Origin: Corynebacterium vitaeruminis
Lineage (GTDB): Bacteria; Actinomycetota; Actinomycetes; Mycobacteriales; Mycobacteriaceae
Assembly (NCBI RefSeq): GCF_001054325.1
Contig: NZ_JVVM01000022.1
Coordinates: 62,001-126,000 of the forward strand
Direction of reading: 5' to 3'
Length of the DNA stretch: 64,000 bases
The notes below the pieces were generated by a model, which was not told the DNA's origin, ran no database searches, and saw nothing but the letters and a program-made list of their open reading frames with translations. How positions within the stretch are numbered: the first letter of the stretch is position 1; every line of letters starts with the position of its first letter. Positions 26,964 to 34,970 of the stretch are shown here, in pieces. The position numbers and the translations under genes were made by a program.

Positions 26964-28532
26964 ATGACCTTTAAGCCTTCCACTACTGATAAGGCCCTCG
27001 CACCCGAGACCGCCAAATCCCACGAAGGCGCGGCCACGCTGTTCATCAACGGCACCTGGTCCGCCGCTGCCGCTGGCAACACTCGCACCATCGAGTGCCC
27101 GGCCGACGGCTCCTTCATCGCCGAGGTCGCGGAAGCGGATGCGACCGACACCGAGCGCGCTATCGCCGCTGCCGACGCTGCTTTCCGACGTACCGGGGAA
27201 GGTTCCTGGGCATCCTGGAGCACAGCTGAGCGCAGCAAGTTGGTACTCGACATCGGAGCTGCCATCAGGCAGCGCAAGGATGAATTTGCCTGGGCAGAGG
27301 CTATGGATACCGGCAAACGCCTGCCTGAGGCGGCAGCCGATATGGATGACATCATCGCCTGCTTTGAGTACTTCGGGAAGCTCGCGGGCAATGATGCCGG
27401 TCGTCTCGTGGACGCGGATGACCCGACCGTCGTCGCGCGTATCGTGCGTGAACCCGTCGGTGTCTGTGGCCTGATCACGCCGTGGAACTACCCACTGCTG
27501 CAGACCGCATGGAAGGTCGCACCGTGCCTGGCCACGGGCAATACCTTTGTGTTGAAGCCGGCGGAGCTGACCCCGCACACGGCTATCCTGCTCATGCACG
27601 TTATCGATGACCTGGGTGTTCCGGCGGGCGTTGCCAACCTCATCACCGGCGCTGGCGCCGAAGCGGGCGCACCGCTGTCCTCTCATCCGAAGGTGGACAT
27701 GGTCTCCTTCACCGGTGGTCTTGTCACCGGCAAGATTATTGCTGGTGAAGCAGCCAAGTCCGTGAAGAAGGTCGCACTTGAGCTCGGCGGCAAGAACCCG
27801 AACATCATCTTCGCCGACGCCGACTACGAAGCCGCTTTGGACAATGCCCTCAATGCTGCGTTCCTGCACTCCGGTCAGGTGTGCTCGGCGGGCGCTCGCT
27901 TGATTGTGGAGGAGTCCATCGCTGAGAAGTTTGTCGACGATCTGGTTGAGCGCGCCGGGCACATCCAGCTCGGTGGTCCGCTCGATGAGAAGGCTGAGAC
28001 CGGTGCGCTGATTTCCAAGCAGCACCTGGATAAGGTCGCGGCATACGTCGATCGGGCGCGTGAGCAGGGCGCTCGCGTGCGCGTTGGTGGCGAGATTGCC
28101 ACCGGCGCCACCGCTGACGGTTCCGCCTCGCTTGCCGACGGCTACTTCTACCTCCCAACCGTGATTGACCAGGTCACCCGCGAAATGGACTGCGTTCACG
28201 ACGAAGCCTTTGGCCCGGTGGTGACGGTGGAGACCTTCACTACGGTTGATGAGGCCATCGAGATTGGCAACGACACCGAATACGGCCTGGCCGGTGCGGT
28301 GTGGGCATCCGACCGCGAGGTTTCTGAGCGAGTCTCCCGCGGACTGCGTCACGGCACCGTCTGGATCAACGACTTTGGCCCCTACCTGCCACAGGCCGAA
28401 TGGGGTGGCTTCGGCCAGTCCGGTATTGGTCGCGAGCTGGGTCCGACCGGTCTGGAGGAGTACACCGAGGCCAAGCTGGTCTATGAAAACACGGCACCGG
28501 CTGTCACTGGTTGGTTCGAGGATCGCCGTTAA
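26964..28532 (+). CDS. betB: Betaine-aldehyde dehydrogenase
   Basis: A 522-aa NAD(P)-dependent aldehyde dehydrogenase completing choline oxidation to glycine betaine. Catalytic Glu273 lies in LELGGKNP and nucleophile Cys307 in GQVCSAG; PWNYPLLQ (173-180) and SFTGG (248-252) are cofactor-site segments. The ATG directly follows the betT stop (TAAATG), with AAGGAGG inside the end of betT, so expression is coupled. Substrate assignment rests mainly on the operon; sequence alone gives the ALDH family. Confidence 0.93.
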   Translation: MTFKPSTTDKALAPETAKSHEGAATLFINGTWSAAAAGNTRTIECPADGSFIAEVAEADATDTERAIAAADAAFRRTGEGSWASWSTAERSKLVLDIGAAIRQRKDEFAWAEAMDTGKRLPEAAADMDDIIACFEYFGKLAGNDAGRLVDADDPTVVARIVREPVGVCGLITPWNYPLLQTAWKVAPCLATGNTFVLKPAELTPHTAILLMHVIDDLGVPAGVANLITGAGAEAGAPLSSHPKVDMVSFTGGLVTGKIIAGEAAKSVKKVALELGGKNPNIIFADADYEAALDNALNAAFLHSGQVCSAGARLIVEESIAEKFVDDLVERAGHIQLGGPLDEKAETGALISKQHLDKVAAYVDRAREQGARVRVGGEIATGATADGSASLADGYFYLPTVIDQVTREMDCVHDEAFGPVVTVETFTTVDEAIEIGNDTEYGLAGAVWASDREVSERVSRGLRHGTVWINDFGPYLPQAEWGGFGQSGIGRELGPTGLEEYTEAKLVYENTAPAVTGWFEDRR

Positions 28533-28583
28533 AAATTTGGGCACTAGTCCGAGCAAAAATACGGGAAAGCGGCAACGAACCGT

Positions 28584-28650
28584 TATACTCACCGATTGAA
28601 AAATCGACTCTGCGTACAACTGCGTAAAGGTTTGCAGTTGTACGCTTTTT
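28584..28650 (+). promoter_or_regulatory. Possible -10 box followed by an intrinsic terminator, leader of the pcs-like gene
   Basis: A -10-like TATACT lies at 28584-28589; no good -35 is visible. About 23 nt downstream is a perfect 12-bp hairpin, GCGTACAACTGC (28612-28623) with GCAGTTGTACGC (28634-28645), followed by five T. The hairpin may simply end the betT-betB transcript, or work as an attenuator for the gene at 28671. The terminator itself is convincing; the promoter is not certain. Confidence 0.6.
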
Positions 28651-28670
28651 GTTCTCTAAGGACATCTGCC

Positions 28671-29498
28671 GTGATCACTACTACCCGCTCCGACAATGAC
28701 AGCTCCGCTGTTGCCGATAATTCCGCTGCTGTCTCGACTGCCAACACCGATGCTGCCAACACCGCCGAGGCCTTCACCCGCTTCACCCGGCGTCAGCATG
28801 TCATCGCCTGGGCTGTGCATGCCTTCACGTTGACCGGTTTGGTGTGGGCAACGCTGGCTGTGGTCGCACTCCTGGAGGGCCGCCCGCACTGGATGTGGCT
28901 CTGGTTGGGCATTGCTCTCGTTGTCGATGGTGTGGACGGCAACATGGCGCGTAAGCACCACATCAAGGAAGTTGTCCCGTGGTTTAACGGCGCAGTGGTG
29001 GACAACATCGTCGACTATCTCACCTGGACCGCCATTCCCGCGGCTTTCATGGTCATGTATCTGCCGCTGGGGCCACGCCCGTTGGCAATTTCCCTGGTCA
29101 TCCTGGTCCTGGTGTCATCGATGTTCTGCTATGCCAACGAAGCCGCCAAGTCCGGCGACTACTACTTCGTTGGTTTCCCCGCCGCGTGGAACATCGTGGC
29201 GGTTTTGCTGTGGGTATGGAATGCGCCCATGGCGGTGTGCATCGCTGCCATTTTTATTTTCAGCGCAATGACGGTGGTGCCGCTGCACTACACGCACCCA
29301 TTCCGCGTGGAACGCGGCAGAGTGGCCAATATTGCCGCAACGTTCATCTGGATCGTCTCGACTGGCATGCTTATCGCGGGTGAGACGACGGCAGCGTCGT
29401 TAAGCGTGACTTCCATTCACGGGCTTGTGGTTGTCAACGTTGCCGCCGGTGCCTGGCTGATTGTCGGGGGCGTGCGGCGCTCGCTCAGCGGTCGCTAG
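28671..29498 (+). CDS. pcs: CDP-alcohol phosphatidyltransferase, phosphatidylcholine-synthase-like
   Basis: A 275-aa membrane enzyme of the CDP-alcohol phosphatidyltransferase superfamily with about eight hydrophobic segments. The motif is D86-G-V-D89-G-N-M-A-R94, then exactly 12 residues, G107-x3-D111-x3-D115. The 12-residue spacing (8 in most of the family) is that reported for bacterial phosphatidylcholine synthase, which joins CDP-diacylglycerol and free choline. DYYFVGFPAAWN is another Pcs-like segment. The GTG start has AAGGA 8 nt upstream. A polar Ser/Thr/Ala-rich N-terminus of 40 residues precedes the first helix. The choline operon directly upstream supports the substrate. The stop overlaps that of the convergent gene. 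Confidence 0.8.
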   Translation: MITTTRSDNDSSAVADNSAAVSTANTDAANTAEAFTRFTRRQHVIAWAVHAFTLTGLVWATLAVVALLEGRPHWMWLWLGIALVVDGVDGNMARKHHIKEVVPWFNGAVVDNIVDYLTWTAIPAAFMVMYLPLGPRPLAISLVILVLVSSMFCYANEAAKSGDYYFVGFPAAWNIVAVLLWVWNAPMAVCIAAIFIFSAMTVVPLHYTHPFRVERGRVANIAATFIWIVSTGMLIAGETTAASLSVTSIHGLVVVNVAAGAWLIVGGVRRSLSGR

Positions 29499-30505
29499 CG
29501 GCAGATGGTGGGTGGTTGGAGCAGGATTGCGTAGATGACGCGGTCGCGCAGCCAGCGGATGTATTCGACGGCGCAGGCGGCAACGATTAACGCGATGACA
29601 AAGATGGTGACCCACACTGGATAATCGCGCCCGTTGGCCCAGAAGTAGACGTAGGGTGAGACGAAAGTCACCAGGGTGATTAGGAGCCCCAACATTCTTC
29701 GGCCGAATGAGCGGCCGGTGATCATCTCGACAATTCCCCAGGTGTAGGGGATAGCGGTAATGATGTCGATGCTCCACAGCACCCAGACATTGCCGTGGAA
29801 TCCGGGAACGAAAACCACGGGCAGCGCGCGGAGCGAAGAGTAAACCATCACCACCAGATATGCGAGCACCTTTGGGTTGTAGAGCAGGCGCCACACGGGA
29901 TTGCGCTCGATGAGTTTGGTCCCGACTTTGCGCAGTGCATGCAGGTTCTTTTGCTGCATGACCAGCGTATTCGTACCCTCCATCAGGTACGTCAGCAGTT
30001 TTTGCTGCTCGCGCGTACCGTGGGCCCAGGTCTGCACCAGCTCGGTCGGCGAGACGGCGATGGGCACCAGTGGTTTTCCGCGCTGCTTCATGGCATCGGG
30101 AAGCTCCAGGATGTTTTCATCGAGCTTATCGACGGCCAGTTCCGGACCCACCACATGAACGATGTCGTCGCCGAGGATGTTTCGTACCCTCTCCACGTCG
30201 CTGTGGGGAAGTGAGCTGAACCAGAGTAGCTGCCGGGAGGAAATCGCCATTCGCAAGGCGGTGCCCAGAGCTTCTGCCGCGTCATCGATGGCATAAAAGT
30301 CCTGCGTGTTGGTGTGTGCGAGTGAACGCAAGCTGTCGACTATTGCGACATTTTTGGCGTTGAGCTCGCTGAGACGGGCGACGCCGGAGATGTCGATGAC
30401 CAGCTGTGGATCAAGGGCGAAAGTGTGGGCAAAAGGCAGGTCGAGTATCGAGCGCATAGCAAGGAGTCGCTTGTGCCGCGCCAGGACTGAAGTGTGTGCG
30501 CTCAT
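29495..30505 (-). CDS. Unrecognised membrane protein with soluble N-terminal domain
   Basis: A 336-aa protein, family not recognised. Residues 1-200 are soluble and mixed in charge, with a segment VAIVDSLRSLAH and a Leu/Gln-rich helical part (LLTYLMEGTNTLVMQQKN). Residues about 210-325 contain four hydrophobic helices with YSSLRALPVVFVPGFHGN between the first two. There is no signal peptide. It is monocistronic; its stop codon overlaps the stop of the convergent pcs-like gene by 3 bp. Confidence 0.7.
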   Translation of the reverse strand: MSAHTSVLARHKRLLAMRSILDLPFAHTFALDPQLVIDISGVARLSELNAKNVAIVDSLRSLAHTNTQDFYAIDDAAEALGTALRMAISSRQLLWFSSLPHSDVERVRNILGDDIVHVVGPELAVDKLDENILELPDAMKQRGKPLVPIAVSPTELVQTWAHGTREQQKLLTYLMEGTNTLVMQQKNLHALRKVGTKLIERNPVWRLLYNPKVLAYLVVMVYSSLRALPVVFVPGFHGNVWVLWSIDIITAIPYTWGIVEMITGRSFGRRMLGLLITLVTFVSPYVYFWANGRDYPVWVTIFVIALIVAACAVEYIRWLRDRVIYAILLQPPTICR

Positions 30506-30710
30506 AGCGTTTTAGCTTGCCATAAAGCGTGCGTTTCTCCAGCAACTATACGGTTCGGTCTGTCTATTGCGGATGGCTACTCCCTGCGAAAACGCCGTTA
30601 AGTTGGACTTTCTTCGGTGATTGAAGTAGTTTCTAACCCACGAATAGACAGCTCTGTTCATAAAGGTTTAAATGACGGGCTTGTCCACAAAACTTAGGAG
30701 AACTACTTTC

Positions 30711-32195
30711 ATGCTCATCTCAGGACTAGCGCTGGGTGCCGTGCTCGGCTTTGTTATGCAGCGAGGACGCTTTTGCGTCACCGGCTTCTTGCGCGATATC
30801 TTCACGCAGCGCAGCTGGCGCGGCTTCGTCGCCCTGCTGATTGTTATTTCTGTCCACGCCATCGGCCTGGCCGCACTGACCAGCGCCGGCGTAATTACTC
30901 CCGAATACAAGGAACTGGCTCCACTGGCTGTTATCGTCGGCGGTGTCATTTTCGGCCTGGGCATCGTCCTGGCCGGCGGTTGCGCCTCGGGCACCTGGTA
31001 CCGCTCCGGTGAGGGCCTGATCGGCTCTTGGATCGCACTGGTCTTTTACGCCCTATCCGCTGCTGCTATGAAAACTGGCTTCCTGGGTGGCCTGCAGAAT
31101 TCCCTGAAGGACCGCACCGTCGGCCTGACCAGCATTCATTCCTCTCTCGGCATTAGCATTTGGCCCCTGGTCATCGCGCTGAGCGCCGTCACTGCATACC
31201 TCGCCGTCCGCTACCTGCGCGAAGAATTCTCCGGCCCGCGCCCGGTAACTCTGGCGCCGCGCAAGTCCGGTCTCGCGCATATCCTGGCTGAGAAGCCCTG
31301 GCACGTGTACGCCACCGCCGCTATCGTCGGTGTGCTCGGCGTGATTGCTTGGCCACTGTCCGCCGCCACCGGCCGCAACGATGGCCTCGGCATCACGACT
31401 CCCTCCTCCAACCTCGCTAACTACGTTGTCACTGGTGACACCGAGCGTTTCGACTGGGGCGTCCTCCTCGTCCTCGGCATCCTCGTCGGTTCCTTCATCG
31501 CGGCCAAGGCCTCCGGTGAATTCCGCCTCCGCGTCCCGGACGCCACCCAGGGCGCTCGCTCGGTCGTCGGCGGCATCTTCATGGGTGTCGGTGCTGCGTG
31601 GGCCGGCGGTTGCACCGTCGGCAACGGCATGGTCCAGACTTCGCTGTTCAGCTACCAGGGTTGGCTTGCCCTGGCGTCCATCGCCGCAGGTGTCGCTATC
31701 GCAGCCAAGCTTTGGCTGAAGCCGTCTGCACCTTCGCTTAACGACGTCCCGAGCACCCTTTCCACCACCAATGACACGGCGGTATCGGCAGCGGCTCCGG
31801 TAACTTCGGCTGCTACTTCTCCTGTGTCCCTGCCGGGTAGTGAAGGTGCCGGTGCCGCTGGCACCGAGGCCTCCCCGCTGGCGGGTGCCTTTGCTGTCGC
31901 TCCGGTGGCGTTGCTCGACCGGAGCGTCGGCAAGCAGGAAGACGGCAAGCTCAAGCCACTGGGCGGCGGGCGTTACGAGCTCGACACCGTCGGCGCCGTG
32001 TGCCCATTCCCGCTGATCGAGGCCAAGGATGCGATTGGCAAGATTGAGATTGGCGAGGAGCTGGTGATTCCATTCGACTGCACCCAGGCCACGGATGCGA
32101 TTCCGCGCTGGGCTGCGAAGGATGGCCACGAGGTCACCAACTTCGAGCAGACCGGTGAGGCCGGCTGGACGATTTCCGTTCGCCGAGGGCGATAA
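30711..32195 (+). CDS. YeeE/YedE sulfur/selenium transport protein fused to a TusA domain
   Basis: A 494-aa protein. Residues 1-335 are a polytopic YeeE/YedE (thiosulfate-uptake type) membrane domain with two signature Cys motifs, GGCASGTWYRSGEG and GGCTVGNGMV, and an early RGRFCVTGF. After an Ala/Ser/Pro linker (about 340-410), a TusA/SirA-like sulfur-carrier domain closes the protein: DTVGAVCPFPLIEAKDAI with the carrier Cys in the CPFP motif. Such fusions import thiosulfate or selenium species and hand the sulfur on. ATG 30711 is chosen because AGGAG lies 10 nt upstream; an ATG at 30672 lacks a site. Confidence 0.88.
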   Translation: MLISGLALGAVLGFVMQRGRFCVTGFLRDIFTQRSWRGFVALLIVISVHAIGLAALTSAGVITPEYKELAPLAVIVGGVIFGLGIVLAGGCASGTWYRSGEGLIGSWIALVFYALSAAAMKTGFLGGLQNSLKDRTVGLTSIHSSLGISIWPLVIALSAVTAYLAVRYLREEFSGPRPVTLAPRKSGLAHILAEKPWHVYATAAIVGVLGVIAWPLSAATGRNDGLGITTPSSNLANYVVTGDTERFDWGVLLVLGILVGSFIAAKASGEFRLRVPDATQGARSVVGGIFMGVGAAWAGGCTVGNGMVQTSLFSYQGWLALASIAAGVAIAAKLWLKPSAPSLNDVPSTLSTTNDTAVSAAAPVTSAATSPVSLPGSEGAGAAGTEASPLAGAFAVAPVALLDRSVGKQEDGKLKPLGGGRYELDTVGAVCPFPLIEAKDAIGKIEIGEELVIPFDCTQATDAIPRWAAKDGHEVTNFEQTGEAGWTISVRRGR

Positions 32196-32271
32196 GTCCT
32201 GGTGGCGTTAGAGGAGCGTCGGTAGGGTGAGGGCATAGATTGATTGACATCAACAACAAAGGAGCTTGACC

Positions 32272-32943
32272 ATGGCAAAGAATATCCGACCACTTAATGC
32301 GCTTGTAGCCGCAGGTGCCGCCAGCGTGCTTGCGCTGGCCGGTTGCTCCTCCGATGATTCGACTAATACCGAAGCAAGCAGCACTGTTAGCGAGACCAGC
32401 TCGTCGGCAACGGCAACCAGCTCTGAGGACACGGACGACATGGATGACATGGACGATGCCGATGACCACGGTGAGCACGGCGACCATGATGACGATGCAA
32501 TGGCTGGCCATGATCACCCGGCCGATGGCGGTCCGGCTCCCGAGGGAATGGCTCCGGCTGACAACGCGAAGTTCCCGGTCGGCAGTGAAGTGAAGGTTCT
32601 GGCTGATCACATGCCGGGCATGAAGGGTGCAGAAGGCAAGGTTGTTGGTGTTTTCAACACCACCACGTACTCCGTGTCCTACACTCCGACCGATGGCAGT
32701 GAACCGGTGAAGGATCACCGTTGGGTCGTTCATGAGGAGCTGGAGAACCCAGGCGAGGCTCCGCTTGCCGACGGCTCCGAGATCACCATCAACGCCGAGC
32801 ATATGGCGGGCATGAAGGGCGCCAAGGGCACTGTTGATTACTCCACCCAGGAGCCGGTTTACATGGTTGATATCGACGAAGACGACATGACCATGAAGAA
32901 CCACAAGTGGGTCACGGAGAGCGAGCTCGCACCGGAGGACTAA
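32272..32943 (+). CDS. YdhK-like (DUF1541) lipoprotein with tandem domain
   Basis: A 223-aa predicted lipoprotein: the lipobox LAGC gives Cys at about residue 25. A Ser/Thr stretch is followed by an Asp/His-rich segment (DDMDDMDDADDHGEHGDHDDD) likely to bind metal ions. Two copies of the DUF1541 unit follow (about 105-160 and 163-223), each with V-ADHMPGMKGA or INAEHMAGMKGA near its start and a D-R/K-WV-E-E-L end. Homologues are called YdhK; some are linked to metal or copper resistance. ATG 32272 has AAAGGAG 7 nt upstream. Confidence 0.83.
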   Translation: MAKNIRPLNALVAAGAASVLALAGCSSDDSTNTEASSTVSETSSSATATSSEDTDDMDDMDDADDHGEHGDHDDDAMAGHDHPADGGPAPEGMAPADNAKFPVGSEVKVLADHMPGMKGAEGKVVGVFNTTTYSVSYTPTDGSEPVKDHRWVVHEELENPGEAPLADGSEITINAEHMAGMKGAKGTVDYSTQEPVYMVDIDEDDMTMKNHKWVTESELAPED

Positions 32944-33007
32944 CTAGTAGGCGGTTTGATCAGTCGGCTACTTCTAAGCTGGTCACTGCGATTTCTCTCC
33001 ATCGGCC

Positions 33008-33105
33008 AAAAACCGGGCGTCGCGCGCATACCGGCATGCTGCCCGGTTTTCGTATTCCCAAACGACCTGCTGAGCCCGGGAGGTACCGCCCGGGCGCTTT
33101 TCTCT
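33008..33105 (+). terminator. Tandem terminators after the YdhK-like gene
   Basis: Hairpin 1: AAAACCGGGC (33009-33018) with GCCCGGTTTT (33041-33050), the loop itself GC-rich. Hairpin 2: GCCCGGG (33074-33080) with CCCGGGC (33089-33095), followed by GCTTTTCTCTCTT. Together they fill the gap before palindromic repeat copy 2. Confidence 0.85.
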
Positions 33106-33146
33106 CTTCTCGCAACCGACTCACCCCGACTCAAAATCGCTTAGAG

Positions 33147-33216
33147 ACTTCACGACACAAGCGTCACCTCATGCCACCTCCGCAGCTGGCATGAGGTGAC
33201 ATAGGTGTCGTGAAGT
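33147..33216. repeat. Dispersed palindromic repeat, copy 2
   Basis: A 70-bp double palindrome and the most regular copy. Outer arms are ACTTCACGACAC (33147-33158) and GTGTCGTGAAGT (33205-33216). Perfect inner arms are TCACCTCATGCCA and TGGCATGAGGTGA around the loop CCTCCGCAGC. It lies 71 bp downstream of the ABC ATPase stop (minus strand). Confidence 0.9.
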
Positions 33217-33287
33217 GCGATCTGCCCCGCCCAGAGGGTGGAGTGAAGTGCTGCGTGTGTGTAGGGGTGGGGCGCGGCACTGCCCAG

Positions 33288-34970
33288 CTACAGATCCAAA
33301 TCCAACGATGCACCCGGAATGGCATCCAGCAGCCGCTGGGTGTATTCCTTCTCCGGGTGGTCGAAGAGATCGTCGGTAGGACGGTGCTCAACCATCTTGC
33401 CGTGCTCCATCACGATGACCTCATCAGCCACCTGCCGCACCACAGCGAGGTCATGCGTAATAAACAGGTAGGCCAAATCCATCTCTTCCTGCAGCTCAGC
33501 AAGCAGTTTGAGAACCTGAGCCTGCACCACCACGTCGAGGGCTGACACCGCCTCGTCACAGACCACAACCTCAGGGTTCAGGGCCAAAGCACGTGCGACC
33601 GCCACACGCTGACGCTGGCCACCAGAGAGCTCACCGGGGAAGCGGCGCCCCATTTCCGCGGGAAGCGCGACGCGGTCGAGAAGCTCGAATACGCGCTGCT
33701 CACGCTCCTGCTTGGTGCCAATCTTGTGAATCCGCAGCGGCTCCTCGATGGAGGAATGCACCGTGCGCATCGGATCCAGCGTCGCATACGGGTTCTGGAA
33801 AATCGGCTGAATGCGACGTCGCAGCTCCAGCTCTTCTTTACGATTCCGGCCCTGGACGCGTTTGCCGTCGAAAAGCACTTCGCCTTCAGTGGGATCGAGC
33901 AGCCCCAGCGCCATATTTGCGACGGTGGATTTACCCGAACCGGATTCGCCCACGATTCCGATGGTGCGACCGCGACGCAGCGTAAAGCTGATGTCATCGA
34001 CGGCGCGGAAGGAGTCCTTGCGCCACGGGCGGTTGCCGGGGATGGCGAAGTCGCGAACCAGGTTCTTTGCGACCAGAATCTCCTTCTGCTCGTGGTCTGC
34101 GGTCGTCGGAGTCGCCACCACACGATCACCGCGCCGGGCAGCCAGCGACGGAGCAGCCGCAATCAGCTGCTTGGTGTACGGATGTTGCGGGTGCGTGAGG
34201 ACTTCCAAGGCAGGGCCGGTCTCCACGACACGTCCTGCTTGCATAACGACGAGTCGGTCAGCGCGCTCGGCAGCCAAACCGAGGTCATGAGTAATCAGCA
34301 CCACCGACGTGCCGAGTTCGCTAGTGAGCTTGGCAAGGTGGTCGAGGATCTTCTTCGCCACGGTCACGTCGAGAGCGGACGTGGGCTCATCGGCAATCAG
34401 CAGCTTCGGGTGTGCCGCCAGACCCATTGCAATCAGCGCGCGCTGGCGCATGCCACCGGAGTACTCGTGCGGGTACTGGTCGATACGCTTTTTGGCATCG
34501 GGAAGACCAGCCTGTTCCAGCAGCTCAATCGCCTTTTTGTGGGCCTCAGAGCCAGTGGCGATGTTATTTGCGCGCAGCGCCTCCTTAATCTGGGCGCCGA
34601 CGGTCCACACTGGATTTAGGTTGGTCATCGGATCCTGCGGGACCAGGCCGATGCCACTACCGCGGATGCTGACAAATTCGCGGTCTGTCAGATGCGTGAT
34701 GTCGCGGCCATCGAAGGTGATGGTGCCACCGGTGACTTCGCCATCACCGGGCAGGAGCCCCAGTGCGGCATGGACAGTGGTGGACTTACCGGAGCCGGAC
34801 TCGCCAACAATGGCGACCGTCTCACCGGGGAAAATCTCCAGGTCGACATCATGCACCACATCGGTCAACGATTTACTGCGGCGGCCGGACGCTGTGGTCG
34901 TCGGAAAGCCAATGCAGACATCCTTCAAGGTGAGAATGGGCGCTGCGGAAGTGTTGGTGTCGGTGCTCAT
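33288..34970 (-). CDS. Peptide ABC transporter ATPase, fused DppD-DppF type
   Basis: A 560-aa protein with two complete ABC ATPase domains in one chain, providing both nucleotide-binding subunits. Domain 1: Walker A GESGSGKS (56-63), signature YSGGMRQR (170-177), Walker B LLIADEPTSALD. Domain 2: Walker A at about 341-348, signature LSGGQRQR (448-455), Walker B VVVCDEAVSALD. The PQDPMTNLNP and HPQHPYTKQLI segments identify the dipeptide/oligopeptide (Dpp/Opp) subfamily. It overlaps the upstream permease gene by 4 bp. The substrate may be peptides or nickel-type ligands; peptides are more likely. Confidence 0.93.
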   Translation of the reverse strand: MSTDTNTSAAPILTLKDVCIGFPTTTASGRRSKSLTDVVHDVDLEIFPGETVAIVGESGSGKSTTVHAALGLLPGDGEVTGGTITFDGRDITHLTDREFVSIRGSGIGLVPQDPMTNLNPVWTVGAQIKEALRANNIATGSEAHKKAIELLEQAGLPDAKKRIDQYPHEYSGGMRQRALIAMGLAAHPKLLIADEPTSALDVTVAKKILDHLAKLTSELGTSVVLITHDLGLAAERADRLVVMQAGRVVETGPALEVLTHPQHPYTKQLIAAAPSLAARRGDRVVATPTTADHEQKEILVAKNLVRDFAIPGNRPWRKDSFRAVDDISFTLRRGRTIGIVGESGSGKSTVANMALGLLDPTEGEVLFDGKRVQGRNRKEELELRRRIQPIFQNPYATLDPMRTVHSSIEEPLRIHKIGTKQEREQRVFELLDRVALPAEMGRRFPGELSGGQRQRVAVARALALNPEVVVCDEAVSALDVVVQAQVLKLLAELQEEMDLAYLFITHDLAVVRQVADEVIVMEHGKMVEHRPTDDLFDHPEKEYTQRLLDAIPGASLDLDL

